Assembly: GCA_937868555.1 (NCBI GenBank)
Contig: CALMNI010000035.1
Coordinates: forward strand, 1-5,418
From: an uncultured bacterium
Lineage (GTDB): Bacteria > Patescibacteriota > Patescibacteriia > Patescibacteriales > Patescibacteriaceae
Direction of reading: 5' to 3'
DNA: 5,418 nt
Below, piece after piece: positions 1-5,418 of this stretch (positions are counted from its first letter, which is position 1; every line of letters starts with the position of its first letter). The notes beneath the pieces were generated by a model. It ran no database searches. It was not told where the DNA came from and saw only the letters and a list, made by a program, of their open reading frames with translations. The translations under genes were made by a program, and so were the position numbers.

Positions 1-8
1 TAAATAAA

Positions 9-1505
9 ATGGAATTAAACTTAAAAGCTTTAGAGGGGTATAGTCCTCATTCTCTTTTAAGAAAATTTTCTATTTTTTGCGGAGTAGTATCGCGACAGTC
101 TGAAAACGAAAAAGACGCCAGCAATTTTATTGCCCGTCAAGCAGAGGTATTGGGGCTGAGATATCAGCAGGATGATATGCACAATATTATTGTGTATAAA
201 AATGGAACAGCGGGGCGGGAGCTTGAAGAGGCCATTATCCTCCAAGCTCATTTAGATATGGTATGCGTTGCTTATCCAAAGGGAAGCCATAATTTTGCAA
301 CAGACCCTATTGAGATATATGTTGAAAACGGGAAAGTTAAAGCAAGAAATACTACCTTAGGGGCTGATAATGGCATAGGTGTTGCTACCTTGCTTGAGTT
401 AATGCACACAACCGAGGTTTCTCACCCGCCTTTGAAGTTGCTATTTACTACGGCTGAAGAGGTTGGCTTTCTTGGAGCAAAAAAATTAAATCCAGAATGG
501 CTACAGGGTAAGATGCTCATTAACTTAGATTCCGAAGATGGAATTGAAAGTATTTGCGTTGGTTGCGCTGGCGGCTCTCAAATAGATCTTGCTATGTTTA
601 ATGCGGACTATGAAGAGGCGGCGGCAAATGCATACAAATGTCGCTTAACCATTAAAGGTTTGCGCGGAGGGCATTCAGGTACGCAAATTCATGAAAACCG
701 TCGCAATGCCATCGTGATGATGACAAGATTATGCCAAAGAATAAAAAACGATGGTTATGATATTCGCCTCATTGATATTAATGGAGGCACGGCCATGAAC
801 GCAATCCCGACGAATGCTTCAATAACTTTTATGCTTGGCGCGCATTATTCATACGATAGCTTTGCTGATTATATCCATGGTTTGGAAGTAGAATACAAAC
901 TCCACGCTCCGGAAGAAACAGACATGGCTTTCGAAATCGAATATGTAAAAAGTGATGTTGGCGAGCATGTACTCACTTATGAAACCCAGCAGAATATATT
1001 GGGATTTTTCGCTGCCCTGCCAAACGGTGTTATTGCTCCTCATGAGGTAAACAATGGCATCGTCCATACATCCTCTAATATAGGCGTGATAAAAACTGAA
1101 AATAAAGAAATATCAGTAACATTGTTAGTGCGTAGTGTCTATAGCGAACACATATCTAATGTAGCGCTAAAAATAGTTAGTATCGGTGTAAGCTACGGGT
1201 TTGGATTGGTTAATGATCCCCAGTCCTACGTTCCTTGGGAGCCTAAACCTAACTCTCATTTGTTATCGACCGCGCTCCATCTCTACACAGATTTATATAA
1301 TGAAGAAATGAAAGTATATACGGTGCATGCTGGACTCGAATGTTCTGCCTTTGCTGAAAAAAATTCGCACCTTGATATGATTTCTCTAGGTCCGAAAATA
1401 AGTAATCCTCATACCATTAATGAAGAAGTAGATATTGTGTCAATTGAGAAATATTACGATTTTCTCGTTTTACTGTTGGCTTCTATTTCTAAAGAGGAAT
1501 TATAA
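9..1505 (+). CDS. pepD: Cytosol non-specific dipeptidase (aminoacyl-histidine dipeptidase, PepD, peptidase family M20C)
   Basis: This is a di-zinc cytoplasmic peptidase that hydrolyses dipeptides such as Xaa-His, acting late in peptide breakdown or in use of imported peptides. The 498 residues are close to the roughly 485 of E. coli PepD, so it looks full length. All expected metal and catalytic residues are visible: H81 and D83 in AHLDMV, D120 in GADNG, the E150-E151 pair in TTAEEVGFLGA, D174 in NLDSED, and H468 in PHTINEE. These match, with a one-residue shift in the N-terminal half, the zinc ligands and catalytic Asp/Glu known from Vibrio PepD. The GGHSG motif (H222) sits in the inserted lid/dimerisation region, and VHAGLEC (439-445) is also typical. 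The start is the first ATG; only eight bases precede it, so promoter and ribosome site cannot be judged. There is no signal peptide. A terminator follows 24 bases after the stop, so it is not co-transcribed with the next gene. Family assignment is secure; substrate range is inferred. Confidence 0.96.
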   Translation: MELNLKALEGYSPHSLLRKFSIFCGVVSRQSENEKDASNFIARQAEVLGLRYQQDDMHNIIVYKNGTAGRELEEAIILQAHLDMVCVAYPKGSHNFATDPIEIYVENGKVKARNTTLGADNGIGVATLLELMHTTEVSHPPLKLLFTTAEEVGFLGAKKLNPEWLQGKMLINLDSEDGIESICVGCAGGSQIDLAMFNADYEEAAANAYKCRLTIKGLRGGHSGTQIHENRRNAIVMMTRLCQRIKNDGYDIRLIDINGGTAMNAIPTNASITFMLGAHYSYDSFADYIHGLEVEYKLHAPEETDMAFEIEYVKSDVGEHVLTYETQQNILGFFAALPNGVIAPHEVNNGIVHTSSNIGVIKTENKEISVTLLVRSVYSEHISNVALKIVSIGVSYGFGLVNDPQSYVPWEPKPNSHLLSTALHLYTDLYNEEMKVYTVHAGLECSAFAEKNSHLDMISLGPKISNPHTINEEVDIVSIEKYYDFLVLLLASISKEEL

Positions 1506-1529
1506 AATATTAGTATATTCAGAAATATC

Positions 1530-1567
1530 CATCCCTGTTTTTGCCATGCAAGAACAGGGATGTTTTT
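1530..1567 (+). terminator. Rho-independent terminator after pepD
   Basis: A perfect 10-bp stem pairs CATCCCTGTT (1530-1539) with AACAGGGATG (1553-1562). It continues inward through a G-U, two A-U pairs and a G-C pair to a 5-base loop at 1544-1548, and is followed at once by five T (1563-1567). The hairpin plus U-tract immediately downstream of pepD is the classic intrinsic terminator layout. The minus strand has no matching T-tract, so it acts in the + direction only. Confidence 0.9.
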
Positions 1568-1576
1568 ATAGAGGGC

Positions 1577-1605
1577 TGTACAATTTTGAAAAAAGCTGGT
1601 ATCCT
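1577..1605 (+). promoter_or_regulatory. Candidate sigma70-type promoter for the ABC-F gene
   Basis: TGTACA (1577-1582) matches the TTGACA -35 consensus at four of six positions. After a 17-bp spacer comes TATCCT (1600-1605), preceded by TGG, which gives an extended -10 form. The predicted start near 1612 would leave a leader of about 26 bases. The site lies between the pepD terminator and the ABC-F start, where a promoter is needed. The match is only moderate, and TATTAT at 1615-1620 is an alternative -10 without a well-spaced -35. Confidence 0.4.
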
Positions 1606-1637
1606 ATCGGAACGTATTATTGTAAGTTTTTATACAT

Positions 1638-3086
1638 ATGCCCGAGGAAGTGATTTTGCGTTTCGATGACGTAACCTACGAATATATTGAAAAACGGCCC
1701 ATCCTTGATGGGGCGAGTTTTAGCGTACGCCGCAAAGCAAAGTTAACCCTCATGGGCCAAAACGGCGCTGGTAAGAGTACTTTATTCGGTTTGATTAAAG
1801 GCGATCTCAAAGCAAAAACAGGCAAAATTTCTATTACTAATGGAGCAACAATAGCAACTGCCCGTCAAACCATTGCCCGGGAAGATCTTGATTTAACGGT
1901 TGAACAATACTTTGCCAAAGCCTTTGAAGTCATTCCGGCTAACTTAGCCAGTAAGATGGCCAAGGCCATGGATGCAGTAAACTTCGCCATTCCTACAGAT
2001 AGACGCGTTGGCGACTTGTCTGGCGGACAGCAAGCTCGGCTCTTATTGTCCTTTGCTTTGATTCAAAGTCCTGATATTTTGTTGTTAGATGAACCGACAA
2101 ACAATTTAGACCAAGCCGGCATCGATCATTTAGTCGAGTTTTTAATTATGTATGAAAAGACAGTAATTGTCATTTCACACGATGCCGACTTTTTAAACTG
2201 TTTTACGGAAGGCGTTTTATACCTTGATGTTTTTACTCATAAAATTGAAAATTACGTTGGAGATTACTACTCGGTAGTTGAAGAAATTAATAAGCGAATC
2301 GAACGCGAGCAGCGTAAAAATGCCCAACTTGAGAAAACTATTCAAGATCGTAAAGAAAAAGTAAACTTCTTTGCTAACAAGGGCGGTAAGATGCGCAAGC
2401 TGGCAAAAAAATTAAAAGATGAAACGATTGAGCTTGAAGAAAACATGGTTGATGTTCGCAAGGAAGATAAAACGATACGTTCCTTTGAGATTCCGGCACA
2501 AGAGATTACTGGAGAAATTGTAAAAATAGAAACAGTTAAAGTTATCATCAACCATGAACCTATTATCAAACCGGTAGAGAAAATATTACGCAAGCGCAGC
2601 CGCCTTTTAATTTCCGGACCTAACGGCATGGGTAAAAGCACCCTCTTGCGCGCCTTGGTTGAGGGCAAAGAGGGAACAACGATTTTGCCTGGAGTTCGCG
2701 TTGGCTATTATAGCCAAGACTTTTCTTCGTTGGATTTTGGTGCCACGGTTTTTGATTCTTTACAAAATGTAATGGCTGATGGTTTAGACCTTCAAGAAAT
2801 GCGTTCCATCGCCGCCGGTTTTCTTATTACCGGCGAATTAATGGGCCGTACGGTTGCCGAATTATCTGAGGGGCAAAAAGGGTTATTGTCTTTTGCCCGC
2901 TTGGTTCTTATGCGTCCCGGATTACTTGTTTTAGATGAACCAACAAACCATATTAATTTCCGTCACATTCCGGTAATTGCCGAGGCTATCAATAACTACG
3001 AAGGAGCGCTTATATTAGTGAGTCACATGCCGGATTTTGTTAAAGAAATCAAGATTGAGGATGAACTGGATTTGAGGAAGCTATAG
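1638..3086 (+). CDS. ABC-F family ATP-binding protein (tandem ATPase, ribosome-associated translation factor type)
   Basis: Soluble protein with two ABC ATPase domains and no membrane segments, the hallmark of ABC-F proteins (EttA, Uup, YdiF, antibiotic-resistance types). Characterised members bind the ribosomal E site and act on stalled or initiating ribosomes. Domain 1: Walker A GQNGAGKST (40-48), Q-loop Q77, signature LSGGQ (127-131), Walker B LLLLDEP with catalytic E152, D-loop NNLD, H-loop H181. A highly charged linker (about 210-285, rich in Lys/Glu/Arg) corresponds to the P-site tRNA interaction motif. Domain 2: Walker A GPNGMGKST (327-335), Q360, Walker B LLVLDEP with E434, H463. Domain 2 is divergent: the signature reads LSEGQ and the D-loop NHIN instead of NHLD. 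At 482 residues it is shorter than most members (about 500-650) and has no obvious arm or C-terminal extension. The ATG has no upstream ribosome site; an in-frame TTG at 1656 is an alternative. It sits between two terminators, so it is probably monocistronic. The subfamily cannot be assigned by eye, and an antibiotic-protection role cannot be claimed. Confidence 0.93.
   Translation: MPEEVILRFDDVTYEYIEKRPILDGASFSVRRKAKLTLMGQNGAGKSTLFGLIKGDLKAKTGKISITNGATIATARQTIAREDLDLTVEQYFAKAFEVIPANLASKMAKAMDAVNFAIPTDRRVGDLSGGQQARLLLSFALIQSPDILLLDEPTNNLDQAGIDHLVEFLIMYEKTVIVISHDADFLNCFTEGVLYLDVFTHKIENYVGDYYSVVEEINKRIEREQRKNAQLEKTIQDRKEKVNFFANKGGKMRKLAKKLKDETIELEENMVDVRKEDKTIRSFEIPAQEITGEIVKIETVKVIINHEPIIKPVEKILRKRSRLLISGPNGMGKSTLLRALVEGKEGTTILPGVRVGYYSQDFSSLDFGATVFDSLQNVMADGLDLQEMRSIAAGFLITGELMGRTVAELSEGQKGLLSFARLVLMRPGLLVLDEPTNHINFRHIPVIAEAINNYEGALILVSHMPDFVKEIKIEDELDLRKL
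1644..1650 (+). promoter_or_regulatory. Shine-Dalgarno-like GAGGAAG just inside the ABC-F reading frame
   Basis: GAGGAAG lies five bases before an in-frame TTG at 1656. Initiation there would give a protein beginning at residue 7, directly at the RFDDVTYEY strand where many ABC domains begin. The ATG at 1638 has no such element. The purine run may simply encode Glu-Glu, and other genes here also lack ribosome sites, so the ATG remains my choice. Confidence 0.2.
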
Positions 3087-3107
3087 AGAACCTAATAGAG
3101 AAAAATT

Positions 3108-3148
3108 AGAGCAGATTCTCCGCTAAGGGGAGTCTGCTCTTGCTTTTT
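3108..3148 (+). terminator. Rho-independent terminator after the ABC-F gene
   Basis: A 14-bp stem pairs AGAGCAGATTCTCC (3108-3121) with GGGGAGTCTGCTCT (3127-3140), with two G-U pairs and a 5-base loop (3122-3126). It is followed by TTGC and then five T (3144-3148). It begins 22 bases after the ABC-F stop codon. The T-tract is interrupted by GC, so termination may be slightly weaker than at the pepD terminator. Its 3' end lies where a -35 region for the next promoter would sit. Confidence 0.85.
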
Positions 3149-3156
3149 GGCGGTTA

Positions 3157-3165
3157 TGCTATACT
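3157..3165 (+). promoter_or_regulatory. Extended -10 promoter giving a (near-)leaderless mRNA for the beta-CASP gene
   Basis: TGCTATACT contains a TGn extension followed by TATACT, one base from the TATAAT consensus. No good -35 hexamer is seen at 16-18 bp (the bases there belong to the preceding terminator), as expected for an extended -10 promoter that does not rely on one. The usual start distance puts the first transcribed base at about 3172, only about two bases before the ATG at 3174, so the transcript would be leaderless or nearly so. It would drive both the beta-CASP gene and the slipin. Confidence 0.6.
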
Positions 3166-3173
3166 GAGAACAT

Positions 3174-4580
3174 ATGAAAATAACTTTTTTGGGCGCTGCC
3201 CGCGATGTTACCGGCTCTAAACATATCGTTGAAATGGGTGATTTTCGCTTGCTTTTAGATTGCGGAATGTACCAGGGACGGCGCCAAGAAGCTTATGTAT
3301 TGAATAAAGCGTTGCCTTTTGAGGCTAAAAGCGTTACGGCGGCAATTCTTTCGCATGCGCATGCTGATCACTGCGCTCTGCTGCCATTATTGGCTAAAGA
3401 CGGCTATGAGGGCAAAGTATATGCCACTTCAGCAACGGCTGATATTGCCCGTTTGATAATGCTCGATTCAGCTCGTTTGCAGGCTAGTGATTACGAACAT
3501 CTCTTGTCCGCTGGCGTTTCTGAGAGTGAACTACATGCTCCCTTATATACGACTGAAGATGTTGAAAAAATTTGCGGACACTTTGTCCATGCTGAATATT
3601 CCCGTACCATCCCGGGATGGCATGATTTAAATTCAACAGCTCGATTTAAATTTTACGATGCCGGGCACATTCTCGGTTCGGCCTTAACAGTAGTTGAGAG
3701 CGGCGAAGGGGAGAGCGTAAAACGGCTTTGTTTTACGGGGGACTTGGGCAATGGGGGCGTGCCAATTCTACATGATCCCGAACAGATTCCTGAAGAGATA
3801 GATGCTCTTATCACTGAGTGCACGTATGGCGACAAAATTCACCGCCCTATTGAAGAAGTTGATTCGCTGCTAATTGAAGTAATGAATGATGCCGTACGGA
3901 ATAAAAAGAAAATTATTGTTCCGGCTTTTGCTTTAGGACGGACGCAAGAATTGATTTATATTTTGCATCGTCTGCATAACGAAGGAAAGATTCCGGCTAT
4001 TCCTATTTATATTGACAGCCCTTTGTCCAATAGTATTACCGAGGTGTTTAATGCGCACAAAGAAGATTTTGATTCTGAGGCCTGGACTGATTTTATGAAT
4101 AACCATGAATCGCCGTTTGCTTTTGAAAATTTAAAATATGTCTCAACAAAAGAAGAATCAAAGGCTCTTAATAATGCTGAGGGACCGCTCATGATCATTG
4201 CTTCTTCGGGCATGGCCGAAGGCGGGCGCATTCTCCATCATCTTGAACATAGCGTCTGGGATGCTAACGCTGTTATTATGTTAACTGGCTATCAAGCAGA
4301 GCATACCTTGGGAAGAAAGATGCAGGAGGGGCGTGATCATGTGCCGATTTTCGGCCGTATGCATGAGCTCAAAGCTCGCGTTATTACGATCAACGAATTC
4401 AGTGCCCATGCTGACCAAAAAGGATTGTTTAATTTTGTCGCTTCTTTAAAGAATTTGAAAAAAGTATTCTTAGTCCATGCCGAACCTGAGCCAGCTTTTG
4501 CTTTTCAAAAATTGTTAGCCGAGAAGCTGCCTCAATTAGAAGTTGTTGTTCCGGAGCCGGGGCAAAGCTTTGAAGTTTAA
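3174..4580 (+). CDS. MBL-fold metallo-hydrolase with beta-CASP and RNA-specificity (RMMBL) domains, probable ribonuclease (COG1236 / CPSF-like)
   Basis: This belongs to the metallo-beta-lactamase RNases related to CPSF73/Ysh1 and Thermus TTHA0252, which cleave RNA at a di-zinc site in the cytoplasm. The motifs are complete: SHAHADH (H61, H63, D65, H66), AGHILGSA (H165), FTGDLG (D190), then beta-CASP motif A ITECTYGD (E215), motif B FSAHAD (H412) and motif C LVHAEPE (H435). The PAFALGRTQEL segment (250-260) and SSGMAEGGRILHHL (344-357) are typical of the beta-CASP insertion, which lies between the two halves of the MBL domain. The 468 residues match the usual 430-470, so it is full length and predicted active. 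There are no KH domains (archaeal aCPSF type), no RNase J C-terminal domain, and no signal peptide. The start has no ribosome site, but a promoter lies directly upstream. The slipin follows 17 bases after the stop, implying an operon. Endo- versus exonuclease activity and RNA targets cannot be told from sequence. Confidence 0.94.
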   Translation: MKITFLGAARDVTGSKHIVEMGDFRLLLDCGMYQGRRQEAYVLNKALPFEAKSVTAAILSHAHADHCALLPLLAKDGYEGKVYATSATADIARLIMLDSARLQASDYEHLLSAGVSESELHAPLYTTEDVEKICGHFVHAEYSRTIPGWHDLNSTARFKFYDAGHILGSALTVVESGEGESVKRLCFTGDLGNGGVPILHDPEQIPEEIDALITECTYGDKIHRPIEEVDSLLIEVMNDAVRNKKKIIVPAFALGRTQELIYILHRLHNEGKIPAIPIYIDSPLSNSITEVFNAHKEDFDSEAWTDFMNNHESPFAFENLKYVSTKEESKALNNAEGPLMIIASSGMAEGGRILHHLEHSVWDANAVIMLTGYQAEHTLGRKMQEGRDHVPIFGRMHELKARVITINEFSAHADQKGLFNFVASLKNLKKVFLVHAEPEPAFAFQKLLAEKLPQLEVVVPEPGQSFEV

Positions 4581-4597
4581 TTAACTAATTTAATTAT

Positions 4598-5353
4598 ATG
4601 TGGTGGATAATTCTTCTCATCGTTATAGTACTTGCCAGCTCTTTGCGGGTTATTAAGCAGTATGAACGAGCAGTAATTTTTTTCTTAGGAAAATATACCG
4701 GCACCCGCGGGCCGGGATTGATTATTTTAATTCCAGTATTGGAACGTATGACGCGCGTGTACTTGCGAACGGTAACAATGGATATCCCAACGCAAAAAAT
4801 AATTACAAAGGATAATGTTTCTATTGATATTGCAGCTGTCGCCTATTACCATATTGTTGATCCATCCAAGTCGGTCATTGCAATCGAGAATGTGTATCAA
4901 GCGGTTAATCAAATCAGCCAAACAACTGTCCGAAATATTGTCGGTCGCTTCAGTCTTGATCAATTGTTGTCGCAGACAGGTGATATCAATGAACAAATCA
5001 AGAATGTTATTGATGCGCATACGGAACCCTGGGGTGCTGAGGTGACGGCAGTTGAAATTAAGGATATTGTGTTGCCGGATAATATGCAGCGGGCAATGGC
5101 TAGGGAAGCGGAAGCAGAACGCGAACGACGCGCTAAGATTGTTGCGGCGGAGGGAGAAATGCAGGCGGCCATGAAACTAGGAGAGGCAGCTGACGTAATG
5201 GCTAAGCACCCTGTTGCTTTGCAGTTGCGTACCTTACAGACCATGGCAGAGATTAGCACGGAAAAAAATTCAACTATTATTTTCCCGGCGCAGTTTATGA
5301 CAACTGTCGCTGAAGCTGTGAAAACTATTAATAACGATTCTAAGGTTTCGTAG
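4598..5353 (+). CDS. Slipin / stomatin-like SPFH (band 7) membrane protein
   Basis: Prokaryotic stomatin homologue, a membrane-anchored scaffold that forms oligomers and organises membrane microdomains. Residues 2-15 (WWIILLIVIVLASS) form one short N-terminal membrane anchor with almost no residues before it. The SPFH domain follows (about 18-165) with hallmark segments RVIKQYERAVIFFLGKY, RGPGLIILIPVLERM, VYLRTVTMDIP, TKDNVSIDIAAVAYY and TVEIKDIVLPDNMQ-like text at 150-164. An Ala/Glu/Arg-rich helix (about 165-205, AMAREAEAERERRAKI) is the coiled-coil oligomerisation region. The C-terminal NSTIIFP (224-230) is a conserved stomatin hydrophobic motif. The 251 residues match the family's usual 250-270. 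It lies 17 bases downstream of the beta-CASP gene with no terminator between, so it is probably co-transcribed. The start ATG has no ribosome site; the A/T-only upstream sequence could help initiation. The common slipin partner NfeD (a membrane protease) is not adjacent in this window; the next gene downstream is not visible. Confidence 0.95.
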   Translation: MWWIILLIVIVLASSLRVIKQYERAVIFFLGKYTGTRGPGLIILIPVLERMTRVYLRTVTMDIPTQKIITKDNVSIDIAAVAYYHIVDPSKSVIAIENVYQAVNQISQTTVRNIVGRFSLDQLLSQTGDINEQIKNVIDAHTEPWGAEVTAVEIKDIVLPDNMQRAMAREAEAERERRAKIVAAEGEMQAAMKLGEAADVMAKHPVALQLRTLQTMAEISTEKNSTIIFPAQFMTTVAEAVKTINNDSKVS

Positions 5354-5357
5354 TTCA

Positions 5358-5371
5358 CCCCACCCCCCCCC
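5358..5371. repeat. C-rich low-complexity tract (C4-A-C9)
   Basis: Four C, one A, then nine consecutive C (5363-5371) start four bases after the slipin stop codon and lead straight into the palindromic repeat. The tract is far more GC-rich and strand-skewed than anything else in the window. It could be part of the repeat element, slippage-prone DNA, or an assembly artefact near a contig end. Confidence 0.7.
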
Positions 5372-5409
5372 TGCCTGCCGCCTGCCTGCCGGCAGGCAGG
5401 GCAGGCAGG
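5370..5409. repeat. GC-rich palindromic CCTG/CAGG repeat element
   Basis: The core is a perfect 20-bp palindrome: CCTGCCTGCC (5381-5390) abutting GGCAGGCAGG (5391-5400). Outside it, CCTGCCTGC (5370-5378) pairs with GCAGGCAGG (5401-5409) if C5379-G5380 bulge out, giving about 19 base pairs in all. Each arm is made of CCTG or CAGG tetramer repeats. No T-tract flanks either side, so it is not an intrinsic terminator. I associate intergenic elements of this kind with Patescibacteria genomes, where they appear in many copies; that is memory-based and not shown by this single copy. The function is unknown. Confidence 0.75.
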
Positions 5410-5418
5410 TAACCCCTC

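Noticed and set aside
1435..1653. Open frame of 72 codons on the + strand bridging pepD and the ABC-F gene
   Set aside because: It overlaps the end of pepD in another frame, runs through the terminator hairpin and the candidate promoter, and has no recognisable protein features.
2342..2668. Open frame of 108 codons on the minus strand inside the ABC-F gene
   Set aside because: It is antisense to the linker and second Walker A region of a well-supported gene, with no motif, promoter or ribosome site.
1638..3086. ABC-F protein as an antibiotic-resistance determinant
   Set aside because: Resistance ABC-F proteins depend on specific interdomain linker features that cannot be assigned by eye, and no resistance or mobile genes are nearby.
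9..5353. Alternative genetic code (TGA as Gly or Trp), considered because of the possible Patescibacteria origin
   Set aside because: All four genes read through cleanly with the standard code, show family-typical lengths and use TAA or TAG stops. No conserved Gly or Trp falls on TGA.
4960..5358. Open frame of 132 codons on the minus strand over the slipin
   Set aside because: It is fully antisense to a clear SPFH gene. Its Ala/Ser-rich composition is what the complement of the Ala/Glu-rich coiled-coil codons produces.
5370..5409. Palindrome as a Rho-independent terminator for the slipin operon
   Set aside because: Neither strand has a T-tract after the stem (TAACCCC on one side, a G-rich stretch on the other), so it does not fit the intrinsic terminator model.
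5358..5418. Start of a CRISPR array or satellite repeat
   Set aside because: The repeated units are 4-base tetramers in inverted arms. There are no spaced direct repeats, and the window ends too soon to show an array.

Overview
The window holds four complete, well-separated protein genes, all on the + strand. In order they are a PepD-type (M20C) dipeptidase, an ABC-F family tandem ATPase, an MBL-fold/beta-CASP RNase-like protein, and a slipin (stomatin-like SPFH membrane protein). The non-coding space is short and almost fully explained. Two intergenic gaps each carry a Rho-independent terminator followed by a promoter-like signal for the next gene. The last 65 bases after the slipin hold a C-rich tract and a GC-rich CCTG/CAGG palindromic repeat.

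Organism: a bacterium of moderate-to-low GC content. Gene order alone does not identify it. My tentative reading is a Candidate Phyla Radiation (Patescibacteria) genome or a similar environmental bacterium. The reasons are the intergenic CCTGCCTGCC/GGCAGGCAGG palindrome, which I associate with such genomes, start codons without Shine-Dalgarno sequences, and a compact, divergent ABC-F protein. This is inference. The standard code fits: the stops used are TAA, TAG, TAA and TAG, and no in-frame TGA needs reassignment.

Transcription layout, inferred: pepD (9-1505) ends at a strong terminator (1530-1567). The ABC-F gene (1638-3086) has its own candidate promoter and ends at a second terminator (3108-3148). 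A near-perfect extended -10 element (3157-3165) lies just upstream of the beta-CASP gene (3174-4580), so close that the mRNA would be leaderless or nearly so. The slipin (4598-5353) follows after 17 bases with no terminator between, so these two probably form one operon.

The genes are housekeeping-like: peptide turnover, ribosome-associated ATPase, RNA processing or decay, and membrane organisation. I see no defence system, mobile element, RNA gene or CRISPR array, and no convincing undescribed multi-gene system. The points most worth a second look are the terminal palindromic repeat, the leaderless-type promoter, the degenerate second ATPase site of the ABC-F protein, and the RNase-slipin pairing.
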